From Alphaproteobacteria bacterium (GTDB taxonomy: Bacteria; Pseudomonadota; Alphaproteobacteria; UBA8366; GCA-2717185): a stretch of DNA of 64,000 nucleotides. The stretch covers positions 1 to 64,000 of the forward strand of contig WLWY01000013.1 in the NCBI GenBank assembly GCA_012103325.1, read 5' to 3'. A program made the translations under genes and the position numbers. Under the pieces are notes generated by a model. The model ran no database searches and was not told where the DNA came from. It saw only the letters and a list, made by a program, of their open reading frames with translations. Below are positions 54,014-62,731 of this stretch, piece by piece. The first letter of the stretch is position 1; each line of letters starts with the position of its first letter.

Positions 54014-54310
54014 ATGCGTACGATTAAAAATTTCGACACGTTACCCGAATTTGTCGCGGCACCGGCACAAGGTGCTGCCCTCGCGGCATCGTTTCCATTC
54101 GCCAGGCAGACGGCGATGGATTTCGGTCTTGTCCGGTTTGCGAGCCGTCAGATCGCACGGTTCAAAGCGGCCCGAAATGCGCGGCGTACCATCGAAGCGC
54201 TCTCGGCGCTCAGCGAGCGGCAGTTGCAGGATATCGGATTGAGCCGGTCCAACATCGTTTCCACGGCCGTGCAGATTGCATCGCGCAATCAAATGATTGA
54301 CGTGAAATAA
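54014..54310 (+). CDS. DUF1127-domain small protein
   Basis: 98 residues. The DUF1127 (YjiS-like) block is TIEALSALSERQLQDIGLSR near residues 58-77, preceded by a basic amphipathic stretch (RFASRQIARFKAARNARR). These small proteins occur in many alphaproteobacteria and are linked to RNA degradation, phosphate or carbon stress. GGAG is eight bases before the ATG. A large inverted repeat follows the stop by a few bases, and GAAACAA boxes flank the gene on both sides, suggesting tight regulation. Confidence 0.85.
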   Translation: MRTIKNFDTLPEFVAAPAQGAALAASFPFARQTAMDFGLVRFASRQIARFKAARNARRTIEALSALSERQLQDIGLSRSNIVSTAVQIASRNQMIDVK

Positions 54311-54315
54311 CATGT

Positions 54316-54391
54316 CTTATGGCCTTAGTAAGTACCGGTCGCCAATTGATGATTTGTAAAGAATCCTTTTGCGACCGGTACTCGCCATAAG
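54316..54391. ncRNA. Large hairpin after the DUF1127 gene
   Basis: Arms GTACCGGTCGC (54332-54342) and GCGACCGGTAC (54371-54381) are perfect over 11 bp. Outer arms CTTATGGC (54316-54323) and GCCATAAG (54384-54391) add 8 bp after a small asymmetric bulge. The loop is 28 bases. No T-run follows on either strand, so a simple terminator is unlikely; a structured 3' UTR, small RNA or protein site is possible. Confidence 0.45.
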
Positions 54392-54452
54392 GTCACAGTT
54401 GAATATGGGCTGACAATCTGGATGAGGTTCGACGTGCAGATGGCGCGTTTCT

Positions 54453-54468
54453 GAAACAATTGAAACAA
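54453..54468 (+). promoter_or_regulatory. GAAACAATTGAAACAA box 3
   Basis: Exact match to box 1 in the other orientation, 206 bp upstream of the PAS kinase start. It lies between the DUF1127 hairpin and the kinase gene. A degenerate version (CAACAATAGAAACAATT) is at about 59648-59664 after the response regulator. Confidence 0.5.
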
Positions 54469-54673
54469 AGCGCCGCTTTCCAGAAACCATACTGAAATCA
54501 AACGGCTTTATTCTTGGGTCACGTCCTTGCGAACGGTCTGTGTCGCGAGGCACTGATCGTCGCGTCTCCATGGCGATGTCGATTGCCATACTCCGGACGG
54601 AAGGCCGTATGATAGCATTCGTGACCCTGCAAGCGTGTTCAGCGAAATGACGCGGAAATCTGCGAGGAATCGT

Positions 54674-56215
54674 ATGCCATATCTTGAAAAGGACGCGGTA
54701 AGTCCTGTTTCCCAAACCCAAGTTCCAGGACAGAACCTGCTCGATTTCGCCGTTTCGAACTCACCGGTGATCTTCTATATCGCTGAAGTCGGCGGTGTTC
54801 AGCCGCTCAAATTCATCAGCTCGAACGTGGAAGGGATTACGGGCCACAAGCCGGATATGTTCTTGCAGACGGCGGGCGCCCGGCGAAATCTGATACACCC
54901 CGATGATCTGCCGGCGTTTCGCGAAGCCGTGAATGGGTTGAAGACCCGTCGCCCCACCTACGAAGCATTTTCGCATGAATACCGCTTTCGTTGCGCCGAT
55001 GGCGCGTATCTGTGGTTTCGCGACGAGCTGACGATGACCACCGACAGCAGCGGCTTCGGTCAGGTTATCGGATGCATGATCGATGTGACGACGGAGAAGG
55101 AATCTCAAGTCGCGCTGGAAAAAAGCGAGCAGCGCTTTCAGCTTATTATCGAAGGATACCCGCTTCCGGTTTTCGTAACCGACATCGAAACCGGCGAGAT
55201 TATCTACGAAAGCCCCGCAGCGGCCGAAACCTTCGGGCGGGAATGGAGGGCGCCGGTTCGGCCGCCGGTCATCGCACAGTATGCGAACTTGGCTGACCGC
55301 GACCGGTTTGTGCAAATGCTGCGTCGCGATAGTGCCGTAACGGATTTTAGGCTGTATTCGCGCAAAGCGGACGGCACGGAATTTTGGTCCACCATAAATT
55401 CACGCCTCTTTCGGCTCGATGACCGCGATATCGCCATTACCAGCATCGTTGACCTTTCCGAGCACCGGCAGCGGGAAGACGATCTAAGAATGGCGCATGA
55501 AACATTGGAAGACGCCATCGGCGCGCTGTCCGAAGGCTTTGCGCTTTTCGACAGCGACGACGATTTGGTGATGTGCAATGAGCAGTTCAAGGCGGCCAAC
55601 GCGGTGTCCGCCGATCTTTATGTTCCCGGCGCACAAAGAAGGGAAATTCTGCAAGAAGCCGTGGCTCGCGGGCAGTTCCCCGATGCTGAGGGAAAAGAGG
55701 AAAAATGGCTGTCGGACCGGCTGAAGCAGGGCCGGGCGGTTTTCAACGATGTCTACCAAGCGTCGGACGGCCATTGGTTTGATCGGAAATATCGCCCGAC
55801 GCGTCAGGGCGGTTTTGTTCTCACATTGCACGACGTGACCGATCAGCGAAATATGGAACAAGCGCTGCGCGATAGCGAGGCGCTCGTCCGCCGTGTCCTG
55901 GATAATTGTCCGCTTCCCGTGCAGATGGTCCGGATGGATGGAACGATCCTGTATGAAAGCCCGGCGTCGAGCGCGCTATTCGGGCGGTCTCTCAACCCTG
56001 GGGATTCCGTGTTGCCGAGCTATGTCGATCCGGCGGACAGAAAGCCCTATGTCGAGCTGTTGCGGCGAGACGGCCGCGTCGACGACTATGAGTGCCAGCG
56101 CAAACGCGAAGACGGGTCCACATTCGACGCGTCGCTTGCGGCGCGATTGATCGAATATCAAGGCGAAGAAGTCGCCGTTTCGAGCACGATCGATCTGACC
56201 GAGCGCAAGAGCTAG
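54674..56215 (+). CDS. Multi-PAS kinase, N-terminal part ending at an amber codon
   Basis: 513 residues up to a TAG at 56213-56215, then the same frame continues in the next entry. About four PAS-type domains are seen in order: one with LKFISSNVEGITGHKPDMFL, one with YPLPVFVTDIETGEIIYESP, one with LEDAIGALSEGFALFDSDDD, and one with CPLPVQMVRMDGTILYESPA. They alternate between a standard PAS and a PAS_7-type module. No membrane helix is visible, so sensing is cytosolic. GCGAGGA is five bases before the ATG at 54674. The aligned position in the sister module is Gln (ERKKQEAEL), so CAG-to-TAG is the likely lesion. Confidence 0.8.
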   Translation: MPYLEKDAVSPVSQTQVPGQNLLDFAVSNSPVIFYIAEVGGVQPLKFISSNVEGITGHKPDMFLQTAGARRNLIHPDDLPAFREAVNGLKTRRPTYEAFSHEYRFRCADGAYLWFRDELTMTTDSSGFGQVIGCMIDVTTEKESQVALEKSEQRFQLIIEGYPLPVFVTDIETGEIIYESPAAAETFGREWRAPVRPPVIAQYANLADRDRFVQMLRRDSAVTDFRLYSRKADGTEFWSTINSRLFRLDDRDIAITSIVDLSEHRQREDDLRMAHETLEDAIGALSEGFALFDSDDDLVMCNEQFKAANAVSADLYVPGAQRREILQEAVARGQFPDAEGKEEKWLSDRLKQGRAVFNDVYQASDGHWFDRKYRPTRQGGFVLTLHDVTDQRNMEQALRDSEALVRRVLDNCPLPVQMVRMDGTILYESPASSALFGRSLNPGDSVLPSYVDPADRKPYVELLRRDGRVDDYECQRKREDGSTFDASLAARLIEYQGEEVAVSSTIDLTERKS

Positions 56216-56266
56216 GAAGCCGCACTTCGGGGCGCGCGCGAAACGCTCGAGGACGCGATCGAGGCC

Positions 56267-58849
56267 TTGTCCGAAGGGTTCGCGCTTTACGACACGAACG
56301 ACAATCTTGTTTTGTGCAATGACCAGTTCAAGGACTTTAACGCGCTTTCGGCGGACCTGTATGTTCCCGGCGCCAACCGGCAGGATATTTTACGCAAAGG
56401 CGTGGCGCGCGGGCAGTTCCCGGGCGCTGCCGGGCAGGAAGAGAAATGGCTTGAGAGACGCCGGGCCGAGGGCCGGACGATTGCGAACGATTTCTACAAG
56501 ACGTCCGATGGCCGTTGGTTCGACCGCTCGCATCGCCCGACACGGCAAGGGGGTCTTGTCGTCACGCTGCACGATATTACCGAACAGCGCACGGTGGAGC
56601 AGACGCTTCGCGACAGCGAGGCGTTCGTGCGCCGCGTGCTGGATAGCTGTCCCATCCCCATTCAGATGGCCCGAACGGACGGCACGGGACTGTATGAAAG
56701 CCCCGCGTCAGGCGCGCTCTTCGGCCGGTTTCTCGGTCCCGGCGAGTCGGTGCTGCAACGCTATGTCGACCCGGACGATAGAGCGCGCTACATAAAAGTT
56801 CTTCGCGAAACCGGCCGGATCGACGATTACGAGTGCCTGCGCAGACGCGACGACGAGTCGACCTTCTATGCCTCCGTTTCGGGCCGGTTGATCGAGTATC
56901 TGGGCGATGAGGTCATCGTGTCGTGTACGATTGACCTGACGGAACGAAAGAAGCAGGAAGCGGAGCTTCGAAAGGCGCGCGAAACGCTCGAAGACGCCAT
57001 CGAGGCGTTGCCGGAAGGGTTCGTACTGTTGGATTCCGACCAGAAGTTCGTGATGTGCAATCAACGCTACCGCGAGTTCAATAGTGTATCCGCTGATTTG
57101 CTTGTTCCCGGCGTCACGCGGGAAGAGTTTGTCCGATGCGGTTTGGAACGCGGCCAGTATGTGAAGAGCCTTGTGTCGGGACAAACCTACCACTACCCGG
57201 ACCCGAACGTTGATATGGAGGCCTTGGCGGGGCATTCCGCCGAATTCAAACAGTCCGATGGCCGTTGGTTCTTGGCCGCGAACAGCAAGACGCGACAGGG
57301 CGGGTTCGTCGGTATCCGTATCGACATAACGGAACGGAAAATGATGGAAGAGGCGCTGCAGGAAAGCGAGGCCATGTTCCGCCGCGTTCTCGATGCCTGT
57401 CCGGTTCCGATCACGATGTACAACCTCGCCAACGCGACGATCCTTTATGAAACTCCGGCGGCGAGAAAGCTCTTCGGCGCGGAAGTAAGAGCGGGCGATG
57501 TAAACAGGTCGTCTCGTTGGGCGGATCGGGCGGAGCGCGACCGGCAGCTCGCGCGGCTACGCGAAGTAGGGTATTTGGACGGCATCGAGGTCGAATACAG
57601 GAAGGCTGACGGGACGGTTTTCCCTGCCGCCCTGTCGGCGCGGTATATCGGATACCGCGGCGACGACGTTATCGTGACCAGCATCTTCGATTTGTCCGAG
57701 ATGCGCGCCGTGGAAGATGAAATGGCGCGTCAACGGGATGTCCTGCATCAAAGCGAGAAGCTAAGCGCGATCGGCGAATTGCTGGCTGGCGTTTCGCACG
57801 AATTGAACAACCCTCTATCCGTATTGCTTGGTCAGGCGATATTGCTGAAAGACAGCACGACGGATGAAGCCGTGCAGGCGCGCGCGGAGAAACTGTATTC
57901 CGCGGCGGACCGGTGCGCGCGCATCGTCAAGACCTTCCTCGCCCTGGCCCGGCAGCGGCCGATTGAAATTGAATCGGCCGATGTGAACGATTTGATCGAT
58001 GAAGCGCTCGAAGTGACCGCCTACTCCCTGCGTTCGTTCGATATCGATGTCCTGCCCCGATTGGAAAGGCGGTTGCCGAATGTGCTCGCCGATCGCGATC
58101 AGATACGGCAGGTCATCACGAACCTAATTATCAATGCGGAACATGCGTTGCAGGATATCGATCGTGGACGCGAGCTGAAGATTCGGACCAGCTATCGAAA
58201 GCGGACGAACGAGGTTGTGATCAAGATCAAGGACAATGGCCCGGGCGTGCCTGCCGACATCCGCAGCCGTATTTTCGAACCGTTGTTCACGACGAAGGAA
58301 GTCGGCGTTGGAACGGGGATCGGATTAGCGCTCTGCCACCGGATTGTCGAAGCGCATGGCGGGACGATTGTCCTGGAAAGCCCGCCGGGGGAAGGGGCGA
58401 CATTCGCGCTTCGTCTGCCCGCGGATCCGGACATGAAAATTGAGGAGACGTTGACGCCGGACGCAAGCCCTCAGTCGGACGGCTACAGGATACTCGTAAT
58501 CGATGACGAGCCTGACGTAGCCAAGGTCTTATCCGAGTTGTTGGCGGCGGATGGCCACACGACAACGGTTGCGTTGTCGGGAGAGGATGGTCTCAGAATT
58601 GTCGAAAAACAGGAATTCGATGTGGTCCTCTGCGATATTCGCATGCCGAAACTCGATGGCCCCGGTTTCTATCGCGCAATGGTGCAGATCAGGCCTAACA
58701 TGGTGTCGCGGCTGGCCTTCGTGACGGGCGACTATCTGAGCCAACATGCTCTGAGGTTTCTCGAAGGGTCGGGTTGCCCGCACATCGAGAAGCCAGCCAC
58801 GCCAGAAGATCTTCGGCAGTTGATCGAAGATTTATGCGGTGATGGTTAG
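56267..58849 (+). CDS. Multi-PAS hybrid histidine kinase, C-terminal part
   Basis: 860 residues from a TTG at 56267, in frame with the previous part. Four more PAS modules (LSEGFALYDTNDNLVLCNDQ; CPIPIQMARTDGTGLYESPA; LPEGFVLLDSDQKFVMCNQR; CPVPITMYNLANATILYETP) precede a HisKA box (GVSHELNNPLSVLLG, phospho-His), an ATPase domain (DNGPGVP, GTGIGLALCH) and a receiver domain (VIDDEPDVAKVL, phospho-Asp in DVVLCDIRMP, Lys in HIEKPAT). Sequence between the TAG and 56267 is still coding-like. Either the full gene is a pseudogene or read-through, or this half is re-initiated at GAGGCC-TTG. The response-regulator gene downstream is the likely partner. Confidence 0.82.
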   Translation: MSEGFALYDTNDNLVLCNDQFKDFNALSADLYVPGANRQDILRKGVARGQFPGAAGQEEKWLERRRAEGRTIANDFYKTSDGRWFDRSHRPTRQGGLVVTLHDITEQRTVEQTLRDSEAFVRRVLDSCPIPIQMARTDGTGLYESPASGALFGRFLGPGESVLQRYVDPDDRARYIKVLRETGRIDDYECLRRRDDESTFYASVSGRLIEYLGDEVIVSCTIDLTERKKQEAELRKARETLEDAIEALPEGFVLLDSDQKFVMCNQRYREFNSVSADLLVPGVTREEFVRCGLERGQYVKSLVSGQTYHYPDPNVDMEALAGHSAEFKQSDGRWFLAANSKTRQGGFVGIRIDITERKMMEEALQESEAMFRRVLDACPVPITMYNLANATILYETPAARKLFGAEVRAGDVNRSSRWADRAERDRQLARLREVGYLDGIEVEYRKADGTVFPAALSARYIGYRGDDVIVTSIFDLSEMRAVEDEMARQRDVLHQSEKLSAIGELLAGVSHELNNPLSVLLGQAILLKDSTTDEAVQARAEKLYSAADRCARIVKTFLALARQRPIEIESADVNDLIDEALEVTAYSLRSFDIDVLPRLERRLPNVLADRDQIRQVITNLIINAEHALQDIDRGRELKIRTSYRKRTNEVVIKIKDNGPGVPADIRSRIFEPLFTTKEVGVGTGIGLALCHRIVEAHGGTIVLESPPGEGATFALRLPADPDMKIEETLTPDASPQSDGYRILVIDDEPDVAKVLSELLAADGHTTTVALSGEDGLRIVEKQEFDVVLCDIRMPKLDGPGFYRAMVQIRPNMVSRLAFVTGDYLSQHALRFLEGSGCPHIEKPATPEDLRQLIEDLCGDG

Positions 58850-58878
58850 TCAATGAATTTGGAACGGGTGGAAAATTC

Positions 58879-59610
58879 GTGAGTAAAAAACTGCATATTG
58901 CGATTGTCGATGACGAGCCGGATATCCGGGATACGCTGGAAGAATATTTCAGTCTGAAAGGGTATCGCGTGACGGCATTGGAGAATGCGCAGCGCATGCG
59001 CGACCTTCTTGAGGAAAGCGGCGACGGGTTAGACCTGGCAATCGTCGATGTCAGCATGCCGGGCGAAGATGGGCTTTCCTTGACGCGGCACATTCGTGAA
59101 ACCTGCGACCTTGCGGTCATCATGCTCACGGCCTTCGGCGAATCCGTCGACCGGATTGTCGGGCTGGAGATGGGGGCCGACGATTATGTCGCTAAGCCTG
59201 TCGACCTTCGTGAGCTGGAAGCGCGGGTCCGGGCCGTCTTGCGGAGAGCGCGCCGCGCCGCCTCCGGACCCTCCGCGGCGGACGACGGCGCCGCACCAAA
59301 TGTCGTTACGATGGGACTATGCCAGCTCGATACGGATTCGCGAAAACTGTTCGGCGGCGACGGTGCGGAAATTTCCATCACGGCGATGGAATTCGATCTG
59401 CTGCATGCGTTCGCGGGGCACCCGAACCGCGTCCTGACACGGGACCAACTCCTCGAACTAGCCCACAATCGGGACTGGGAACCGTTCGACCGCAGTATCG
59501 ATATCCGGATCGCGCGTATTCGCAGAAAGATCGAACTGGACCCCGCCAAACCGCAAATCATCAAGACCGTCCGAGGGGCCGGCTATATGTTTCGGACGGT
59601 ACCGGACTAA
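58879..59610 (+). CDS. OmpR-family response regulator
   Basis: 243 residues. The receiver domain has IAIVDDEPDIRDTL, phospho-Asp in LAIVDVSMPGEDG, Thr in IMLTAFGES and Lys in YVAKPVDLRELEARV. The C-terminal winged helix ends RIRRKIELDPAKPQIIKTVR and GAGYMF, typical for OmpR/PhoB DNA binding. A GTG at 58879 follows GGTGGAAAATTC. It is 29 bases downstream of the hybrid kinase, so it is probably its output partner and a candidate to bind the repeated GAAACAA boxes nearby. Confidence 0.9.
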   Translation: MSKKLHIAIVDDEPDIRDTLEEYFSLKGYRVTALENAQRMRDLLEESGDGLDLAIVDVSMPGEDGLSLTRHIRETCDLAVIMLTAFGESVDRIVGLEMGADDYVAKPVDLRELEARVRAVLRRARRAASGPSAADDGAAPNVVTMGLCQLDTDSRKLFGGDGAEISITAMEFDLLHAFAGHPNRVLTRDQLLELAHNRDWEPFDRSIDIRIARIRRKIELDPAKPQIIKTVRGAGYMFRTVPD

Positions 59611-59741
59611 CGATTTTCGTGGTTAACGCAGCTGTAGTGTTGGCTGCAACAATAGAAACAATTTATCGACATTCTAGAAATAATTTCGAAACCATTAACG
59701 CTTAGGGTTACCTCAATTGAGTATTCGCGAACCAGCCAAGG

Positions 59742-59951
59742 ATGCGAAAGATGAGGAACCCAGAGATATCCTACGCCGAGGAAATACGGCGGACCCCGTG
59801 CGGTGCCGTCGACGATTATTACTACTACAAGATTGGTAGGCGTATTCGCAGCGAAGCGTTTCATAACTTCATGAAACGGCAATTTCGAGCGATGGCCGCC
59901 CTATTCGAGCATGACCGGACTCACGAAAAGATAAGAGCCGAGTGGGGCTAG
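59742..59951 (+). CDS. Small basic protein of unknown function
   Basis: 69 residues: an N-terminus MRKMRNPEISYAEEIRRTPC, a Tyr run (DDYYYYKIG) and a basic helical C-terminus (FMKRQFRAMAALFEHDRTHE). AAGG precedes the ATG directly; a second ATG three codons later (59751) is possible. No family is recognised. It follows the response regulator and a degenerate GAAACAA box. The coding pattern and ribosome site make it plausible but not certain. Confidence 0.5.
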   Translation: MRKMRNPEISYAEEIRRTPCGAVDDYYYYKIGRRIRSEAFHNFMKRQFRAMAALFEHDRTHEKIRAEWG

Positions 59952-59993
59952 GAACCGTTGCATTACCATTTCGCGGAGGCCTCAACGGCGGTG

Positions 59994-61004
59994 CTATTCG
60001 TCCTCGCGATTGAACAGGGTAATCATCTGGCCCACATTTTGCTTTTCGGCTTCTGCGAGAATCTGACTGCCGAGCATGATGTCGCTGATGGCGAAGCCGC
60101 GATGCCACAGAACGATCAGTCCATCGCCGGGTTCTCGCGCGCGCGCCTTGCCCGCAGCGACTTCGCCAATCTCGCCATGCAATCCATCGCGCGTTAGTTC
60201 GCCGCTTTCGATCATGGGAAACAGCTGGCCGCCCTTGCAGCATTGTTCCCAATCGTCGACGACGACTTTGGAGGCGCGCCGAACGGTCTTGGGATCGGTC
60301 GCCATGACCCATCCATAGGTAATGAGCAGGCAATCGTCCTTGAGCCACTCGTCCTTGATCAGCAGGGCCGGCTTTTCGAGGCGGGTCGCTTCGATCACGA
60401 TGTCCGCATCCCGCACGGTGCTTTCCGCATCGTCGACGGCGATGGCATTGACGCCGAGTTTGCTTTTAAGCTCGGCGACGAGTCTCTCCCGCGTTTCAGG
60501 CCGTTTGCTGTTTACCCGGACTTCCTCAATATCGAAGAGTTCGTTCAAGGAGGCGATGTTCGCGAATGCGGTGCCGCGCGCGCCGATATGACCGATGATC
60601 TTCGACGACGGCTTCGCCAGAAGTTTCGCGCCGACACCTGTTACCGCACCGGTGCGATGCGTTGTGATATCGGTCGCGTCCATGATGGCGCGCGGGATGC
60701 CGATACGCGGATTATACAAGGTGAGCATGCCGACTTCGGAGGGCAGGCCGTGCTCGTAATTGTCGACATAGTCGCCGACGACCTTGACGCCCGCCGTATC
60801 GATCGGGCCGACCCATCCGACGAGCACGTTGAAATGGCCATTGTATCGGTCGTCCAATTGGATGTGAGATTTCGGCGGCAAGACGACGTCGCGGTTGCCG
60901 TGGGCGATCAAGCCTTCTTCCACGCATTTTAGGATCACGTCGGTCGGCGGCATGACGGACTCGACCTCGTCGCGGGTCAGCAATCGGAATTCCACTTTGG
61001 CCAT
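59994..61004 (-). CDS. Ornithine cyclodeaminase/mu-crystallin-family protein
   Basis: 336 residues. The NAD loop is IIGHIGARGTAFANIASL (about residue 138). The substrate region has GVKVVGDYVDNYEHGLPSEV and MDATDITTHRTGAVTGVGAK, with ADIVIEATRLEKPALLI after the fold. Members act as ornithine cyclodeaminase, alanine/2,3-diaminopropionate synthase components, ketimine reductases or lysine cyclodeaminase-like enzymes. It is divergent from a sulfatase with a 95-bp gap. Confidence 0.85.
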   Translation of the reverse strand: MAKVEFRLLTRDEVESVMPPTDVILKCVEEGLIAHGNRDVVLPPKSHIQLDDRYNGHFNVLVGWVGPIDTAGVKVVGDYVDNYEHGLPSEVGMLTLYNPRIGIPRAIMDATDITTHRTGAVTGVGAKLLAKPSSKIIGHIGARGTAFANIASLNELFDIEEVRVNSKRPETRERLVAELKSKLGVNAIAVDDAESTVRDADIVIEATRLEKPALLIKDEWLKDDCLLITYGWVMATDPKTVRRASKVVVDDWEQCCKGGQLFPMIESGELTRDGLHGEIGEVAAGKARAREPGDGLIVLWHRGFAISDIMLGSQILAEAEKQNVGQMITLFNREDE

Positions 61005-61098
61005 GGGACGATCCCCCTGTTAGATGGCGCTTCTGAATTCGGCGCGTGCCGATTAGCCTAAAGCAAGAAATTGTTTTGGGCCAAATGCGGGGACGACC

Positions 61099-62568
61099 AT
61101 GCCGCCGAACATTATCCTCATAATGACCGATCAGCAGCGCGCCGACAGTATTGGCGCCCTTGGCGCACCCTGGATGCAGACGCCTCATATCGACCGGTTG
61201 GTTGCGGAAGGGACGGCGTTTACGAACTGTTTCGTGACATCGCCCGTCTGCGTGGGCGCGCGCGCCAGCCTGTTCAATGGCATGTATCCGCATGCGACGG
61301 GAATCTTCAGCAACTTCCAGCCCTGGAAACCCAACTGGGTGCAGTGGCTGGCGGATGCTGGGTATCACTGCGCCAGCATCGGCAAGATGCACATCAACCC
61401 TTACGATGAACTCGGCGGATTTCATCAGCGCTTTCCCGTCGAGAACAAGGACCGGCCGCTGTTCCTCGAGGAACATGACCGCGCCTTCTATGACGAGTGG
61501 GACAAGGCGCTGTTCGCCCGCAAGCTCGTGAAGCCGTCGCGCTACACGCGGCTTGCCGAAGACCGCGAGGGGTTTCTGAACGCACTGGGATGTTTCGACT
61601 GGCCCATCGATGAGGACATGCACCCGGATTTCTTTATCGGCGATACGGCAACCTGGTGTCTTGAAGACCGCAAGGCGGAGTCGCCGCTGTTTCTGCAGAT
61701 CGGTTTTCCGGGGCCGCATCCGCCTTACGACCCGGTCCGGCGCTATCTCGACGCCTATGCCGACGCGGACATTCCGGTGCCGGCGGTGGGCGCGGACGAA
61801 CTTGCGGGGCAACCGCCAATGCATGCTGCGCTGCGCCAGAATATGATCGATTACAATATCGACTCGGTGGTCTGGCACGAGAACCCGACCGGCGAGGAGT
61901 TGCTTCGGCTGCGCCGGCATTACGCGGCGAATGTGACCATGATCGATGAGAAGGTGGGGCAGATCATGGAAGTGCTGCAACGGCGCGGCTATCTCGACGA
62001 CGCGGTTGTTATTTTTACTTCGGATCACGCCGATGCGCTGGGCGACCATGGTCACATCCAGAAATGGACGATGTACGATACGGTCACGCGCGTGCCGCTC
62101 GTTGTTTGGTCGCCGGGGCGCGCCGCCGCGGGTCAAGTCTGCGACGGGCTCGTGCAACTGATGGATATCGCGCCGACCGTTCTCGACGCGGCCAGCGTTT
62201 CGGTGCCGGATCGTTGGGAAGCGAAGTCGCTGATGCCCATGCTGCAACCGAATGGCGACAGCCACGCAATCCGCGACGTGGTCTATTCGGAACTGGGCCG
62301 CGATCATATCCAGCCGCATTCGGAATATCTGGTGATGCGGCGCGACCGCGATTGGAAGATCGTCTACTACCTCGGTGAGGAGGCGGGAGAGCTTTACGAT
62401 TTGAACGCGGACCCGAGCGAGGTTCGCAATCTTTGGAACCAATCGGACCACCGCGAATTGAGAGAGCGGCTGTTGCGCGAGCTGATGGAGTGGTCCGTGG
62501 CCGGCATGCATCGCGGTGGATTGTCCGAAGGCCGCAAGCCCCAGGCACCCCTGCGGATCACAAAATAG
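61099..62568 (+). CDS. Sulfatase-family (alkaline phosphatase superfamily) hydrolase
   Basis: 489 residues, usual size. Metal ligands are in LIMTDQQRADSIG (Asp11) and TSDHADALGDHG. The signature region is TSPVCVGARASLFNGMYPHA, with Cys51 at the position modified to formylglycine and Arg55 correct. In most sulfatases the motif is CxPSR; here the Pro position is Gly (CVGAR). No signal peptide is visible, suggesting a cytosolic enzyme acting on an imported sulfate ester or phosphonate ester. It is 164 bases upstream of a TRAP binding protein, which may import its substrate. Confidence 0.82.
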   Translation: MPPNIILIMTDQQRADSIGALGAPWMQTPHIDRLVAEGTAFTNCFVTSPVCVGARASLFNGMYPHATGIFSNFQPWKPNWVQWLADAGYHCASIGKMHINPYDELGGFHQRFPVENKDRPLFLEEHDRAFYDEWDKALFARKLVKPSRYTRLAEDREGFLNALGCFDWPIDEDMHPDFFIGDTATWCLEDRKAESPLFLQIGFPGPHPPYDPVRRYLDAYADADIPVPAVGADELAGQPPMHAALRQNMIDYNIDSVVWHENPTGEELLRLRRHYAANVTMIDEKVGQIMEVLQRRGYLDDAVVIFTSDHADALGDHGHIQKWTMYDTVTRVPLVVWSPGRAAAGQVCDGLVQLMDIAPTVLDAASVSVPDRWEAKSLMPMLQPNGDSHAIRDVVYSELGRDHIQPHSEYLVMRRDRDWKIVYYLGEEAGELYDLNADPSEVRNLWNQSDHRELRERLLRELMEWSVAGMHRGGLSEGRKPQAPLRITK

Positions 62569-62624
62569 AAGGGCGCAACTCCCGCGGGTTTCGGACTGGG
62601 AAATGCAAGTGTACTGCAACGAAT

Positions 62625-62652
62625 TTGCCAGTCTTAGCCATTTGGCTATAGA
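62625..62652 (+). promoter_or_regulatory. Sigma-70-like promoter before the TRAP genes
   Basis: TTGCCA (62625-62630) and TATAGA (62647-62652) are spaced 16 bp, a plausible -35/-10 pair. The start of transcription would fall within or beside the palindrome that follows. Confidence 0.45.
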
Positions 62653-62655
62653 GTT

Positions 62656-62671
62656 TTATGTCCGGACATAA
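62656..62671. promoter_or_regulatory. 16-bp perfect palindrome, candidate operator
   Basis: TTATGTCCGGACATAA, just downstream of the -10-like TATAGA and 60 bp before the TRAP binding-protein start. The ATGTCCGGACAT core resembles operators of GntR/FadR-type repressors. Position over the transcription start would fit repression. Confidence 0.5.
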
Positions 62672-62731
62672 GCCGCGAAAGACGGTCGACGGAGAAGCCG
62701 GACGATAGAAATCAACAGGGAGGGCATTTTG

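Noticed and set aside
54316..54391. Rho-independent terminator
   Set aside because: The stem is strong, but no T-run follows on either strand and the 28-base loop is too long for a typical terminator.
13902..56215. Stop-codon reassignment to explain in-frame TAG and TAA codons
   Set aside because: Both TAG and TAA occur inside frames, the replaced residues differ (Trp, probably Gln, and another), and many genes here end properly at these codons. Independent mutations or base errors fit better.
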